NCBI RefSeq assembly: GCF_023716865.1
Contig: NZ_CP092417.1
Span: forward strand, 846,001-910,000
Length of the DNA stretch: 64,000 bases
Source of the DNA: Endozoicomonas sp. SCSIO W0465
Lineage (GTDB): Bacteria; Pseudomonadota; Gammaproteobacteria; Pseudomonadales; Endozoicomonadaceae
Direction of reading: 5' to 3'
A program made the translations under genes and the position numbers. The notes beneath the pieces are model-generated. The model was not told the origin of the DNA and searched no databases. It was given only the letters and a program-made list of their open reading frames with translations. This document shows, in pieces, positions 1-13,400 of this stretch (positions are counted from its first letter, which is position 1; each line of letters starts with the position of its first letter).

Positions 1-537
1 AAAGATGATCAGGGAAATTTTTTCCCCCTTGCCCTGCTTTCGTTGATGGATGCAGGGCATAAACATCTGGGTAAGGCGGGCAGCTGGAGTGACAGCTATA
101 TTCCTGCGTTTATCCGCCGTTACCCTTTCGCCCTGACCGATGAAGGCTCCGTCTGTTTTGATCAGAAAGCCAGTCAGTTTGATGGCGACGACGGAGAGGC
201 GCTGTTCAGTGATGACGGAGAGAATACGGAAGCTCTGAATAACATTATTCAATTCCTTAATAGCTATGATCAGCAGTACAAGAATACGCTTGCTTACTGT
301 AATGAATTAAAAGCACTGGATCTGCTATCTCCGTTTAATCTCCAGATTCTTTTGGAGGAGGATAAGCCCTTAAGGCTTGAAGGGTTATTCGTTATTGATG
401 AAAAGAAACTCAACTCAATCCCGGAAGATAAAGTGAAAAGCTGGTTTGATTCCGGTTGGCTGGCGTGGACCTATGCACACTTACACTCACTGGGTGCGTT
501 AAACCGTCTTGTGAAGCGGCAGAAACCAAAACTGTAA
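1..537 (+). CDS. SapC-like protein, 3' part of gene
   Basis: The reading frame is already open at the first base of the window, so this is the C-terminal part (about 178 residues) of a longer gene. The segment FFPLALLSL followed by YIPAFIRRYPFAL is the signature stretch of the SapC family (Pfam SapC), named after a Campylobacter surface-layer protein. The biochemical role of most members is unknown. No signal peptide can be judged because the start lies outside the window. The C-terminus is basic (VKRQKPKL). It ends 55 bp before the protease start and lies on the same strand, but nothing shows functional linkage. Family assignment is by motif recognition. Confidence 0.7.
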   Translation, partial: KDDQGNFFPLALLSLMDAGHKHLGKAGSWSDSYIPAFIRRYPFALTDEGSVCFDQKASQFDGDDGEALFSDDGENTEALNNIIQFLNSYDQQYKNTLAYCNELKALDLLSPFNLQILLEEDKPLRLEGLFVIDEKKLNSIPEDKVKSWFDSGWLAWTYAHLHSLGALNRLVKRQKPKL

Positions 538-592
538 TATCAATAACATTTTTCGGGTTTAACTGGGTTTAACGTTGAAGGGGACTTCAATA

Positions 593-1408
593 GTGAAAAA
601 ACTCATGCAAATGGCCACGTTGGTATTCAGTCGTTTAGTTTTAGTGGTTGCTGCAAGTGTCCATGCACATCCTGAAGAGACGAGTGATTATTCAGGAATA
701 AGGATTGTTGGTGGTGATGAACTTTCTCCATTTTCACGTCCTTATATGGCGTCATTAAGAGTATTGGGAGAGATCCATTTTTGTGGTGGAACCTTCATCG
801 GCGGTAAGTATGTTCTGACGGCCGCCCACTGTGTCGAAGCCGTTGAGGATCATGCCGACTCTGTTTCCGTCTGGCTGGGAGGGCATAAACTCAGTGAGCC
901 GGACACTGGCAGAATCTACCAGGTGGCAAGGTTTTATACCCACCCTGACTATGACAATGAAACCATCGATAACGATATTGCCATTGTCGAATTACAGCAG
1001 GACGTTGAGGGTATTGAACCTGTTCCCCTGATTTCTGCAGAACAATTTGCCGACATAGATACAGGTTCAGTATTTGAGACTATGGGCTGGGGAACCCTGG
1101 GGTACAAAAAAGGGCAGCCGGACACGCTACAGGTAGTCAAGGTTCCCAATGTGGATAGAGAGCTTTGTAACTCCAGATATGACGGAGCCATTACCAAAAA
1201 CATGCTGTGCGCTGGCTTTGATGAAGGAGGCAAAGACTCCTGTCAGGGCGACAGTGGTGGCCCCCTGATTTATAACCATCAGGGCACCTGGTACCAGCTG
1301 GGTGTCGTGAGTTGGGGTTTTGGCTGTGCTGAGCCGGGCTACCCGGGCGTCTATACCAATATATTTGAACTGTTGGATTGGTTAAGGCAGACAGCTCCGG
1401 GTATTTGA
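593..1408 (+). CDS. secreted trypsin-like serine protease (S1 family)
   Basis: An exported chymotrypsin-fold endopeptidase. GTG at 593 is chosen over an in-frame TTG at 575 because GAAGGGGA lies about 8 bp upstream and the product then begins MKKLMQMATLVFSRLVLVVA, a typical signal peptide. The mature enzyme probably begins at IVGG after a short propeptide, which is the usual activation site of trypsinogens. The catalytic triad is visible: His in TAAHC (residue 79), Asp in DNDIA (128) and Ser in GDSGGP (221). Asp215, six residues before the Ser, is the S1-pocket position that gives trypsin-type Lys/Arg specificity. Paired Cys (HFCGG/AAHC, ELC/MLC, DSCQG/GCAEPG) fit the disulphides of the family. 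It lies just upstream of the adhesin gene. A role in adhesin processing or host-protein cleavage is inference. Confidence 0.92.
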   Translation: MKKLMQMATLVFSRLVLVVAASVHAHPEETSDYSGIRIVGGDELSPFSRPYMASLRVLGEIHFCGGTFIGGKYVLTAAHCVEAVEDHADSVSVWLGGHKLSEPDTGRIYQVARFYTHPDYDNETIDNDIAIVELQQDVEGIEPVPLISAEQFADIDTGSVFETMGWGTLGYKKGQPDTLQVVKVPNVDRELCNSRYDGAITKNMLCAGFDEGGKDSCQGDSGGPLIYNHQGTWYQLGVVSWGFGCAEPGYPGVYTNIFELLDWLRQTAPGI

Positions 1409-1485
1409 GTTCAGCACCGGTAGCCCCGGACCACAGGAAGTAAGTGGTTTGGTAAAAGAATAATTATTAGACAAGGAAGCAAATT

Positions 1486-4400
1486 ATGGCTGACTTTGAT
1501 CGTACTCAGCTATCGGTTTCCATCGGTCGGGTTAACTCGACGAGGGCTTACCAGAAATCCACCGGGGCATCATTTTCTTCTGCTCTGAGGGCACCTGCTG
1601 CGTTTGGTGTGTTGTTATCGGGCGCAGCGGTGGCTGTTGATCACGATATCCAGGCCGTCAGTGACTTCACCTCCATCAGCAGTAATAACAATGTTCATGA
1701 TATTACCTCCAAAAAAATGTCGGGTACGTCCGCGATCAACGTATTCGATAAATTTGTAGTAGGTTCTTCCCATACCGTAAACCTTCAGGTTCCTGACAGT
1801 GCCAGCAAACTGGTCAATATTGTCCGGGGTTCTGAAGCGCCGGCTGTCCACGGGATTATGAACAGCTACCAGAATGGCTCACTGGGTGGTGATGTGGTGT
1901 TTGCCAGTTCAGCGGGTTTCCTGGTGGGTGAGTCGGGAGTAGTGAACGTTGGCAGTCTGGCGATCAAGACACCAACAGACTCTGAAATCTCGGGGCTGAT
2001 CAGCAGTACAGATGCCGTTGATGCAAAAATCACTGATCTACTTAACGACAGTTTTAGTGTTTCATCCTCCGGTACGGTTCGCATCAAAGGCAAGATCAAT
2101 ACCGCCAGTGGCCTGGATATCAATGCCAATACCATTCAGGTGGATAGTGGCGGTATTGTTATTTCAGGGCGTGCAGCCCGGGCCAGTGCGGTTGCATTAA
2201 GTGCTGTTAATGTCGACGATCTGACCATTCCCACAGAGCTCAATGTCGATGGTGGCGTCATTACCCTGAAGGCGTCCAGTTCGGCAGCCGGAGCCATTGA
2301 TCTTTCCGGCGATCTTTACGCTGATGGTGGCTTCACCATCATGGCGGATACTATTGATGTCAATGCCGGGGCAACGCTGGACAGTCGGGACTCAAACTCA
2401 GCCAGTGCTGCCGGTACCATTGCCTTTAAAGGAAAGACTGATCAGACCACAACTGCCCTGAACTTAAACGCTTCCGGGAAAACAGTGCTTTTCGAGTCCG
2501 GCACCGCCTCCAGTCCTGAACAGGCGGCTGAAGGTATTGCCATCATTGGTAATACGACAGTAGCAGGCTCTGCCACGGTTTCTGCTGACACGTTCAAAAC
2601 CACAGCAAACAGCAGTCTGGATCTCAGTGGCAGCCTGACCGTGGTTGCCGACAGCAAGGCTGATATGTCCGGCACCCTGGCCGCTGAGTCCGGAATCACC
2701 ATCACCGCAAAAGATATTGATCTGAATGCCGGCAGTACACTCGATACCCGTAACAGCGATGACTCAGCCCGAGGAGATGTGACGCTGACGGCATCAGTGA
2801 CCAAAAAGATAGGTTTTGGCAAAGCCGATTCAGACACCAGTATTGACCTGGGAGGGCAGGTCTACGCAAAGGATGTCACGGTTGAGGCCAAATCCATCGC
2901 CAACAGTTCGTTTTATGAAGAGCCGGGTACGTCCATGGGCATACTGGCCGCTGGCGCTTTTGTCGGGGCTTCTTTCTATATGATGGAGGCTGAAGCCGAT
3001 GCCACTGTCAACGTCAACGGTAGTGCGAATATTCAGGCCAGCGGCAATGTTTCGTTGCAATCCGAGACCCATGCCTTAACGGAAGCGTCTTCTATTGTTA
3101 TTGGGGAGACATTCCCTGCGTCCTTACCAGCCATCTACGCCAGCAGTGACGCTAACAGTACCACCCATGTCAAAAGTGGTGCGACGATTGAAGCAGAGGG
3201 TAATCTTGAGGTTTCAGCTCACAATGAAGCGTATATCTCGGCCTCTGCGTTAGACATTATTGCTGAAGATGACAATAAGGTTGTTATTGCTGCCGCTGTG
3301 GCTGAGTCGGATGTTGATGCTAAAGCGATTATCGACTCAGGAGTCACCCTGGACGCTGACAACCTGGTGCTGGCCGCAGAAAACCAGAATTATTATTACG
3401 TTTCCGCATCCGCTTATGGTTTGACCAATACCCAATACGGTATTGCCATTGCCGTTGGTGATTTTAATACCAATACCACGGCAGAGCTGGGCAGCAGTCT
3501 TGGCACTGATAATGATAAAGTGGGCAACGTCACCATCACCTCCCTTAACCGTACATTAAATCAACGGGTCCATTCCGGTGTGACGGTGGGCAGCAACCTG
3601 TTTTTAAGAACGGTGGGGTCGAAAGCGGTACAGGGTTTATCGGCGTTACAATCCGGTGTCACCAATTACACCCAGAAGTTTCTGAAGGGATCGGGGCAGA
3701 GCGTAGATACCGATGAGTCAGGAAAGGTCAGTTTCAAGGGTGGTCTGTCGTTTTCCCTGAACCTCTCGGACCATGACGCCTATAGCTACCTTGGCAATAA
3801 TGTCAGCGGACAGACAGATGCCCCGAACATCAATGCCACCGGTAACGTGCTGCTGGCCAGCCAGGTTGATATTGGCAGCGACAATGAAAAAATGGCCGGT
3901 GGTTACGGTGCAGGCTCTCTGGGCGGTGATCAGGGAGGGTACCGAACGTCTGCAGAGACCGCGGTAACTGCGCCGGAAGAAGGCACTGCCGGCGCAGGGC
4001 AGTCAGCGGCATCAGACACCAGCCTGGCAATGGCGTTGAATTTTGCCATCAACGACAGTGATGCGGTTGCTGAAGTGGGCGAGTCAACCCGGATTAAAGC
4101 AGCCAATCTTGGCGTTATCGCCGGTCAATATATGCCCATCGTCAGCACCTATGACAAGTGGGATACCATTGCCGATGTGCTGGGTAAATTTAACGGCATT
4201 GGTGGTTTGCAAAACAATTTACTGACCACGTTTGCCAACGCCGGTGCTGCGGCGGATAAAGAAGCCTATGGTGGATCCCTCAATGTGGTCTGGAACGATA
4301 TGGACACCAAGGCGTGGATTGGTGATAACGCCGAGGTGACCACCACGGGGACTGGCAGCTGGAATGCCAGCCGTGAGCTTAAAGCCAATAGCAAAGTCAC

Positions 4401-7400
4401 CAGTCTTCTGGGTGACTACAGTGTTTTTAAAGACATCAATTATAACTTCAGCTTTGATAACGCCGTTGAAGTCAGTGCCTATAACCTGATGGAAACGGCC
4501 AACCTGGCCGGGAATATCGGCTCATTGGGTATTCTGCCCAATGGCAATGGTACCAACAAACAGGGTAAAGCCGTTGGTGCTTCCATTACCTACGTTCAGC
4601 AAAGTGGTCAGGCGGTGGCCGGTATCGGTAAAGCAACCGTAACCGCTACCGGTGATGTTGATATTTACGCTGAAACCGATGAACGACACGTTCTGGTTAC
4701 GCCGTCATCCGGTATGGGGAAAGGGCTTGGTTTTAACGGGGTTCTGGGTTTTCTGAACTCTGAGGTGCTGACTCATGCATCGCTCCATAACGATGCCCAG
4801 CTGAGTGCCGGTGACCTGGTGATTGTTGCCGAGCATGAGTTTGGCAACTGGGCGGCAGCCGGTGCGGTTAACTGGTCCGATGAGTCCGCAGTGGGGATTG
4901 CCATCGCCGCTAACGTATCCCAGGGCGATACCAAAGCGTTTATTGGCGATAACAGCAGCGAATACGACAAGGTCAAGTTTCAGGACGGCAGCAACAGCAA
5001 TACTACCAAACCTGCCCCTACATCACCGACTGCTCCCGCACCCACCAAAGGGATTGTTGCCAATAGCGTATCTGTCCGTGGTCGTTCAAGTGGTACCAAT
5101 GGTTCTATTGCGGTTGCCGGTGCCGGTGCGTTAACCACAGAGCCAAGCAGCGAGCCGGGAATCGGACAGAAGTTTGAGAACTGGTATAACGGTCTGTCCT
5201 CCAAGGTAGCGGCGAACTATACCGGGGCCAATAGCAGTAATGGAGACTCATCCATTGGTCAGTCTGCCAACAATGGCGCGAATGATGATAGCAATGCCAA
5301 TAATGGCCAGAGCAGTGCCGAAGTATCGTCAGCACAAACCGGTTTAACCGGCGCCGGCAGTTTTACGGTATCCGTCAACAATATGGATGCCAAGGCGATG
5401 ATTGATGGGGCATCCATCAGTGGTCATGCCAACGGAAACAGCTATAACGATGTTGATGTGGAAGTACAGGCGCTGGAAAAAGTTATCTCTGCCAGTGCCT
5501 CCGGTTCAGCCGCTCTTTCCATGCTGGGAACCCAGTCGCCCGCTAACCAGAATACCATTGCCGGTGCCATTGCCTACCAGATCAGCTTTAACGATGCCCT
5601 GGCCTGGATAAAAGACACGACTATCAGCTATGCCGATGATGTGGCGGTTCAGGCACTTCATGGTGGTGAATTAACCTCCGTTGCCCTGGCACTGTCTGTC
5701 ACCCGTCCGGCGGGTAATTCCCAGCTGACCCGGAACGGTGCCCTGTCCATTTCCGGAGCCCAGATATACGACGGTACTTCAGCCAGAATCGAAGGTTCGT
5801 CAATCAGCTCGAATAATGGCGCCAATAACGATCTGGAAGTGTCTGCCTACAACAACTGTTATGTGGGCGTCGGTGGCGGTACGCTCTATGGCGGTGGTAA
5901 ACAGGGGGGAGGCCTGGCCATTACCTTTGCTGAAATCAATGACCCTTCGGCCATTGTTGGCGATGCCAATCCCGATGGCAATAATACCCTCAGTTCCGCC
6001 TACGATGAGGATGTCTACAAAGGAAAAGCGACAGAAGCAATCATCGATTTCAGTGGCAGCACCCGTTCTACTATTACCAATTTTGACCAGATTGATATCA
6101 GTGCCCGCAGTCTGAACCGGATCGGTATTGGTGCGGCGGGTGTCGGCTATAACGATAACCTTGAGGACTCTCTCGGCTTCCAGGGCAGCTTTGCCATTGG
6201 CTCCATCGGTGCGGACACCAAAGCACTGGTCAAGGGCGCGGATATATCCGGTGCAACCACGGTGAATATCAACGCCACCGGGGAAAAAGACGGCGATCTC
6301 GATACCATCATCAGTAACCTTGGCAGCAGTGCTACCAATAAAGACTTTGACTTCAGCGGCGCTGAAGCCATGGACAATACCAATGTCCATACAACAGAAG
6401 ACGGCAGTGGCTCAACCTACCGTTACAACAGCGAAGGCAAGCGGATTATTGCCGTGGCCGGTGTGGTCCAGGTGGGTAAAAAGAATCTCGGCATCTCATA
6501 CGCCCATGCGGATGTAAAAAGCGAAACCAAAGCCCGCATTGTCGACAGCAATATCAACAAGAACGACAACACCGGGGCCACGGTAAATGTTAATGCCCGT
6601 GATAACTCACTGCTCTACAGCGTTGCCATCGGTGTGGGGGTGGGTACCGGCGGATTTTCCGGTGTTGGTTCAGTGGCCGTGAACCGGCTCAATAACCAGA
6701 TTCTGGCAGAGATTGGTGACTGGGATGGCAGCGATAAAGGCACCATCAATGCGTCTGATGTGGCGGTCACCGCCCAGAACGATATGGATATGATTAACGT
6801 CGCTGGCTCGGTAGCTGTTGCCAGCGGGCAGGGTGGTGCCAATGCCGGTGGTCTGGCCGTTGCCCTCAATCTTGTGGGAACCGATGAACACTCCACCAAA
6901 GCGAGGGTCAGTAATACCACGCTGAAAGTGGATGAAGACCTGACGGTCAAAGCCCTCAGTGGTACCTCAAACAATAAGAACCTGCTGGTGGGGAATGCCA
7001 TTGCCATCGGTGCTTCTCTTGGCCAGAGCGGCATTGCCTTTGCCGGCGCGATTTCCACCAATAATGTTGATCAGACCATTCAGGCGGCCATCAAGGATAC
7101 GGCCACCAATCGCTCCGGTGCCGCTTCTTCCAGCAGTGGTGGCGATATCACCGTCAAGGGGCAGGATTACACCGACAGTGTTGCCACAGCCTGGATGGGC
7201 GCAGGGTCCGGTAACGGCTCTGCGGGTGGTGTCGCTATTGCCACCAACCGGGTGGATTCCGATGTGACGGCAGAGGTGCTGGGCAATGGCAGTACCGCAG
7301 GGAGCACCACGTTAAAGGCACAGAACCTGGTGGTGGATGCCTTCCGCAGAAACTGGCTGTTAACCATTGATGCCGGGGTGGCCGCTTCCAAACAGGTTTC

Positions 7401-10400
7401 CCTGGCCGGCTCAGTAGGAACCGGCGTTATAGACGGCGATGTAACGGCAAGGATTGCTGAGGATGCCCGGGTTGAAGCCTGGAATAATGTCCTGGTCAAT
7501 GCCGATGCACTGAGTGTCAACCTGGTTGGCAGTGGCGCTGTGGGTATTGGTCTCGACAGTGGTGCCGGTGCTGTGGCCATCTCCACAGCCATGGAATATG
7601 GCAAAACAGAAGCCTGGATTGATGATGCGGTGGTGATCGCCAAAGGCAAGGGCAGCACCATGCAGGTGGATACCGGTGACCTGCAGGGCTACGGTGATCT
7701 GCCGGATTTATCCACAGCCGGGGATGATTCTGACCCTGATTCGGTATCAATGAATGATCTGACCAGCGGGTTTGATCTGCTCTCGGTGAACCGCACCGAA
7801 GAGTCTGTCAACGGTCTGGTGGTGAACGCCACATCAAGAACCAAACAGCGTGCTATTACGGTGGGTGGTGCCGGCGGCAAGACCGTGGCGATCAATGCCA
7901 ACGTTGCCACCAATGGTACCTACAATGCCACCAAAGCCTATATCAAAGATTCAACCATCAACAGTGGCGTGACCAATGAGAATGGTGCCGACGTCTATGT
8001 GCGCGCCAACGCCCATGAAGCCGGGCTGGTGGTGTCTGCCGGTGTGGCGGTTTCCGGTGGTGGCGAAGCCGCTGGTGCCGGAGTGGGCGGCTTTGCCACC
8101 AATGCCCAGAAGCGTTCCAGCGAAGCCACCGTGGTTAACAGTACCGTCAATGCTGACCAGCTGACCATCGATGCCAATAGCTCCAAGCTGGCTCAGGCGG
8201 TATCTGCCGGTGTTGCTGCCGGACTTGGGACCACTGGCGGCCTGGGCGGGGCTGCTTCGGTGGTGATTACCGAACAGATGGGCGACACCCGGGCATGGCT
8301 CCGTGGTGGCACCACCAATGCCAATAAAGTGGTGGTGGTGGCTGACCGCAGACAGGAGTCCAATGTCGCTGCCGGTGCTGCAGGTATCGGAACCACTGTT
8401 GGTGTCGGGATTGGTCTGGCGGTCAATATTGTCGGTGGTGATTCTCAGGCCATCATTGGTAACGACCTGGACGACAATGGCGACACTTATACGACTACTG
8501 TCAATTCAGACACGGTGACGGTTGATGCTGACCGTGTTTCCAGTGTTAACAGTTATACCTTTGGTGCCGGTATTGGCGGCAGTTATGGGGTTGCCGCCAT
8601 GATCAATACCACGGAGTTCCGTGGTGAAACCCGGGCGGCCATTCATGGCTATCTGGACTCCAGTGATCTGACCACCGATATTCGCGGCAGTGATGGCACG
8701 TCTGCGGCAACCAATGTAACGGTCAATGCCCAGGAGATTCAATACGCCAATCAGATGGCTGCCGGGATTGGTGCTGGTGCCAGCCTCGGTGTTGGTGCGG
8801 TTGCCAACGTGGTGCTGGGGCGCTCCCAGGTCTATAGCGAGGTGGTAGGTTCTGATATTAAAGCCGGTACCCTGGATGTGGATGCCACGGCGCAGCGGGA
8901 ATCAGACCTGATCAGTGTGGCCGGTGCAGCTTCAACCAATGTTGCTGCCGCTGTCAGTATTGGTGTGGCTCTGTACGGTCAGGGTGATACCACGGCGGAA
9001 GATGGCACTAACGCGGAAGATGAATTTGACCCCAGCCGTAATGAAGCCAATACCGTTCTGGCTACCGACACTGCCGGTTATAACCGACATCTGTCTGATG
9101 AAGATATTGCTGCCCTGGAAGCGGATTCCGGACTGACTATTGCCCGGGGTAGCGCACCGGCGCCGTCCACGACCACCGAATCCGGAAAATCCCTCAAACT
9201 CAGTGGGGAGAGTGTCACTGCCGCCCGTATCAGTGGTGGTCTGGTGGATGTAGATACCCTGAATATCAACAGCCGGACACTGCAGCACAGTTACCAGGGA
9301 CTGGGGGCGGCCCAGGCAAGCTCCGTCGGGATTGCCGGGGTGGTGGGCATCAGCCGCTCCTATGAAATGAACATTGCCACGGTGGATAGCAGTGTTAAAG
9401 CCAACGATGTGGTGATTGGTGCCAGCCTGGAAAATGTCAGCGATGACGATGCAGCCCTGGAGATGAAAAGCTTTATTGTCGGTCTGGGTGGCACCAGTGT
9501 GGTTATCAACTACACCGATGCCCGCAGTGAGAACCGGGTGGTGGCTGGTATCAATTCCGCTGAAGGTGATGATACCGGTGACCTGCAGGTTACCGCCAGG
9601 GACAGTACGGAAATCCGTCTTGGTGATGTCAGCAGTGGCAAACCGTCGTCTGTTACCGATGGTTCGCTGAATATCAATATCGGTGCTGCCGCTATCGGTG
9701 CCAGTGTCGGCTATGCCGAGAAAGATGGCGATATTGATGCCTGGATCGGCGAGCAGGGCAAACTGATTGATGGCTATAACAACATGACGCTATCCGCTGT
9801 TAATGAGGGTATGGTCAAGAGCACTGGCTTTGCCCTGGCTGGTGGTCTGCTGGCAGGTGTTCAGGGAGTGGTCACATCTGCCCATGATGACTCGGATGTT
9901 AATGCTACCGTTTATGGCACGATCGGTACCGGCTCTGGTGTGGTTAATGTCAATGCCCAGTCAGCACCCAGCCTTTACTCCAGTGCCTATGGCGTGACCG
10001 TGGCTGCCGGTGGTGCCATGGGTGGCTCGTTTGCTTATGCAACCACAGAGACCAAGGCACAAGCAGAAATTGCCGATGGTGCCATTTTTAATGGCAACGG
10101 TAATGTGGTTGTCCGCTCCGAAACGGGCAGCGGTAACGACGGTTATGAAACCGCGTACGCAGCCGCCTTTGCCGCATCAGGTGGCCTTCTGGCCGGTATT
10201 GCCGGCAGTGAAGCCCGGGCAACCAACCGTTCACAGTCCATTGCCAAAGTGGGTGATGGGGTATCCATTCCTTATTCTGACTTTTCCGTTTATGCCCGCC
10301 ACACCGGTGTTCAGATTACCGATGCGGATGGTTATTTTGTCGGTCTGGTGGCTGGCGGTTATCAGACGGGTGTTGCTCAATCCTTTACCTCTACCCGGGT

Positions 10401-13400
10401 TGAATTTGGCAAAGACCCCATTGCTGCACTGGAGCGCACCGGTGATCTGATTCTGAACGCCAACAGTTTCAACCAGAACCAGAGCTTTACCACCGCCGGT
10501 GGCGGTGGTTACTACGCGGGCAGTGCTGCCGAGTCGGTGATGGATGCCGGTGATTATGGCAGCGGCCAGTACTCGGCAGCGGTGCTGGTGGATGACTGGT
10601 CCAGTAATTACCGGGTGTTGCCGGTAGACGCCGGTGGTGTTTATATTTCCGCCGCCAGCGAAACCGAGTTTTTCGCCGGTACTGATTCCACCACGGTATC
10701 GGTTGTTGGTGGTTCTGGTGCCACCTCAAAAACCGAAGTGGATACCAATGTTCGGGTAGACCTGGGCAAAAACGTCAGCTTCTCTGCCATGCAGGTGGAT
10801 ATTGATGCCTTCAACAGCGCTTACCAGATCCAGAACCCCTATTTCAGCGGTTTCACCGCTTCCGTGTATGGCGCAGGCGGTGGTGCGGCCAATGGCTCTG
10901 CCGGTCTCTCTTACCAGAATCTGAAAAACCTGACCGCTGAGGTGGTGCTTGGCAAGAAAGGTGTCCTGAAAATATCGGACCTGGCCTGGCTGGACAGTAC
11001 TTACGATCACAACATTACCATCGACGCCAACACCGACTTCTATGTATACGACGAGTCCAAACTGGAAATTGGTGGCGCACTGCAGGGGGCCGGTGCGGAG
11101 TCAGACGTTGATGTTAATACCCGAAACAAGATCACCGTCGGTGAAGGTTACAACATTTACAACCCGGTGGGCGAAATCGGGATTGGCACCTACTCCAGGG
11201 GATCAGCGGTTGCCCAGGCAAACGTCAGTGTGTGGGCGGCAGCCGGTGTGGCCGGTGGGGTCAGCAAGGTTAATCTGGACGTCCTTAACCAGGTGAATAT
11301 TGGTAAGAATGCTGTTATCAACGGCTATGGTGATGTTGGTATCTACAGTGGCCGGGCCAGTAACTACTTCCAGGAAAACCAGCTGACCAGTAATGCGCTG
11401 GCCAATGTGTATAACTGGACCGCTATACCCATTCCTGCAGGCAACAAAGCCAAGTCCAATATATCACTGACCAATAATGTCGAGTTTGCCGATGGTTTTG
11501 CGGTGGGCTCCGATAGCCACGTCTTTATAGAGGCGAATGAAGGCGCGTTAAGCGCCACCCATCGCGGCATTGAAAAAAATCCCTACCTGGAGCTGTTCAG
11601 TTCGGAAACCACCTTTGGCAGCAGTGATTCCAGCACCAGCAATGTGCTGACCTTTAACGGCAGTGGTTCCGTTGTGGCAGGGCAGTATGCCTATCAGTGG
11701 GTTGAGGTGGATACCAATGGCAGTATCACATCTCAGCTCTACCGTTATGGTACTGCCGCGCAAATGGACGACAAGTATTCCAGCCGGGCAGAGCTGGAAA
11801 CCTATATTCAGGAGCTGCAAGACCGCATTGCCGAGCTGGAGGCCTGGACACCAGACTCCGGTGCTGAGGGTATTGATGTGGCCGATGGTGCTGATGATGA
11901 TGCGGTGGGTGATCCTGGTGCTGAAGACCCTGCTGCATCCGGTGGCAGTGGCGATAATCTGGCTGTGGATAACAGCAATCCGTACCAGACGGAAATTGAT
12001 CAATTGAAGTCGGAAGTCGTATTACTGTCGGCCATCGTGGACGATCTGTCCGAGAACCCCAATTTTGCCATTGAGGTTGCCAATGTCCGGGCAACCGCCG
12101 GTAACGTTAATCTGGTGGCAGATACCATTACCCTGGCCGGTTCCGGCAAGCCTTCCTTTACCGCCAAAGGTGACGCATACATCCGGGTTGACAATAAAAC
12201 CGACGAGCACCTGGTGCTCAACAACCTGAGCATTACCAATCAGACCGGTGGTAACGTCTTTGTCACCGGTGGTGCATCACTGTCGGATACCTATATCGAT
12301 GAGCAATCCGGCAGTGATTATACCGATACCACCGGGATCACCATTGATCACGCGCCAACGGGCGCTAACTATCTGGACTCCGATGTCATCATTAACGGTG
12401 ATATTGCCAATCTTCTGTCCAGTGTCAATATCAGCGTGGCGGAAGGTGATTTGATTCAACAGGCCACTATTGAAGCAAACGCCATTAACCTGGATGTGAA
12501 AAATGGCAGCCTGTTATTGAACAGCAATAAGCCGCAGACTTATGGACGCGATCCGGATGCCCTGGTGAATTATACCTCAGGGTGGAAACCGGCCTCTGCA
12601 GATGACTTTGTCAATTACTATATAAACGACAAATACAGTACGGCCATTAACGCCACAGGCATCAGTAACTTCAATAACTGGTTCTCCGGGCGGGCTATTC
12701 GCCATACCGATAGCCAGATCAGCTATTACCAGAACAGCAGCAGCTGTAAGTCCTGTGACTACGGCTACGATGAGATGAACATCTACTTTAACTGGGGATT
12801 CGCCAATGCCGCTGAATACCACGGTAATGACGCTATTGTGTTTGAGATGAGGAGCAATAGCGACAGTCGTGGTGGCAGCAAGTGGAAGTTCAAACCGATC
12901 TCCAATAAACAGTCCAGCCTGACGAAAAGTGCCAGCTACAGTCAGGTGAAAAATTCACTGGGAGGAACAGGCACTTCGATCATTGGGGAAAAGGTGGTCA
13001 TTAATGCCCAGCGTCTGGATATCAACGGCAAGATTGTTGTGGGTACCGATAACAGCTGGTCGGTTGATGTGGGTAGCGGCTTTGATGCGGAAATTGCCCA
13101 GTATATTCGCGATGCCGGATTGTCAGCGGGCGATAAGGTTTCTATCACTCCGGGCCAGAGTAAAGTGTTGTTTGTCAATGGTGCCTGGAAGTGGTACGAC
13201 TTTGATGTTTCAACCAATTCCGGCTCCTCCGGTATCGGGCTCACCTATGATGTGGCCACCGGGCATATTACCGCTGATGATATTCCGGTCAGTGGTGGTG
13301 GTTACGTTGCCATCCGGGCCCGGATTTCATCCACCGGGGAGGATGGCAATATCACGGTCAAGGATGGTCTTGGCCAGATCGATATCAACAATGACTCAAA

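Noticed and set aside
5800..6390. 196-residue antisense frame in tpsA
   Set aside because: One of many shadow frames produced by the biased repeat composition of the giant adhesin gene. No start signal or family.
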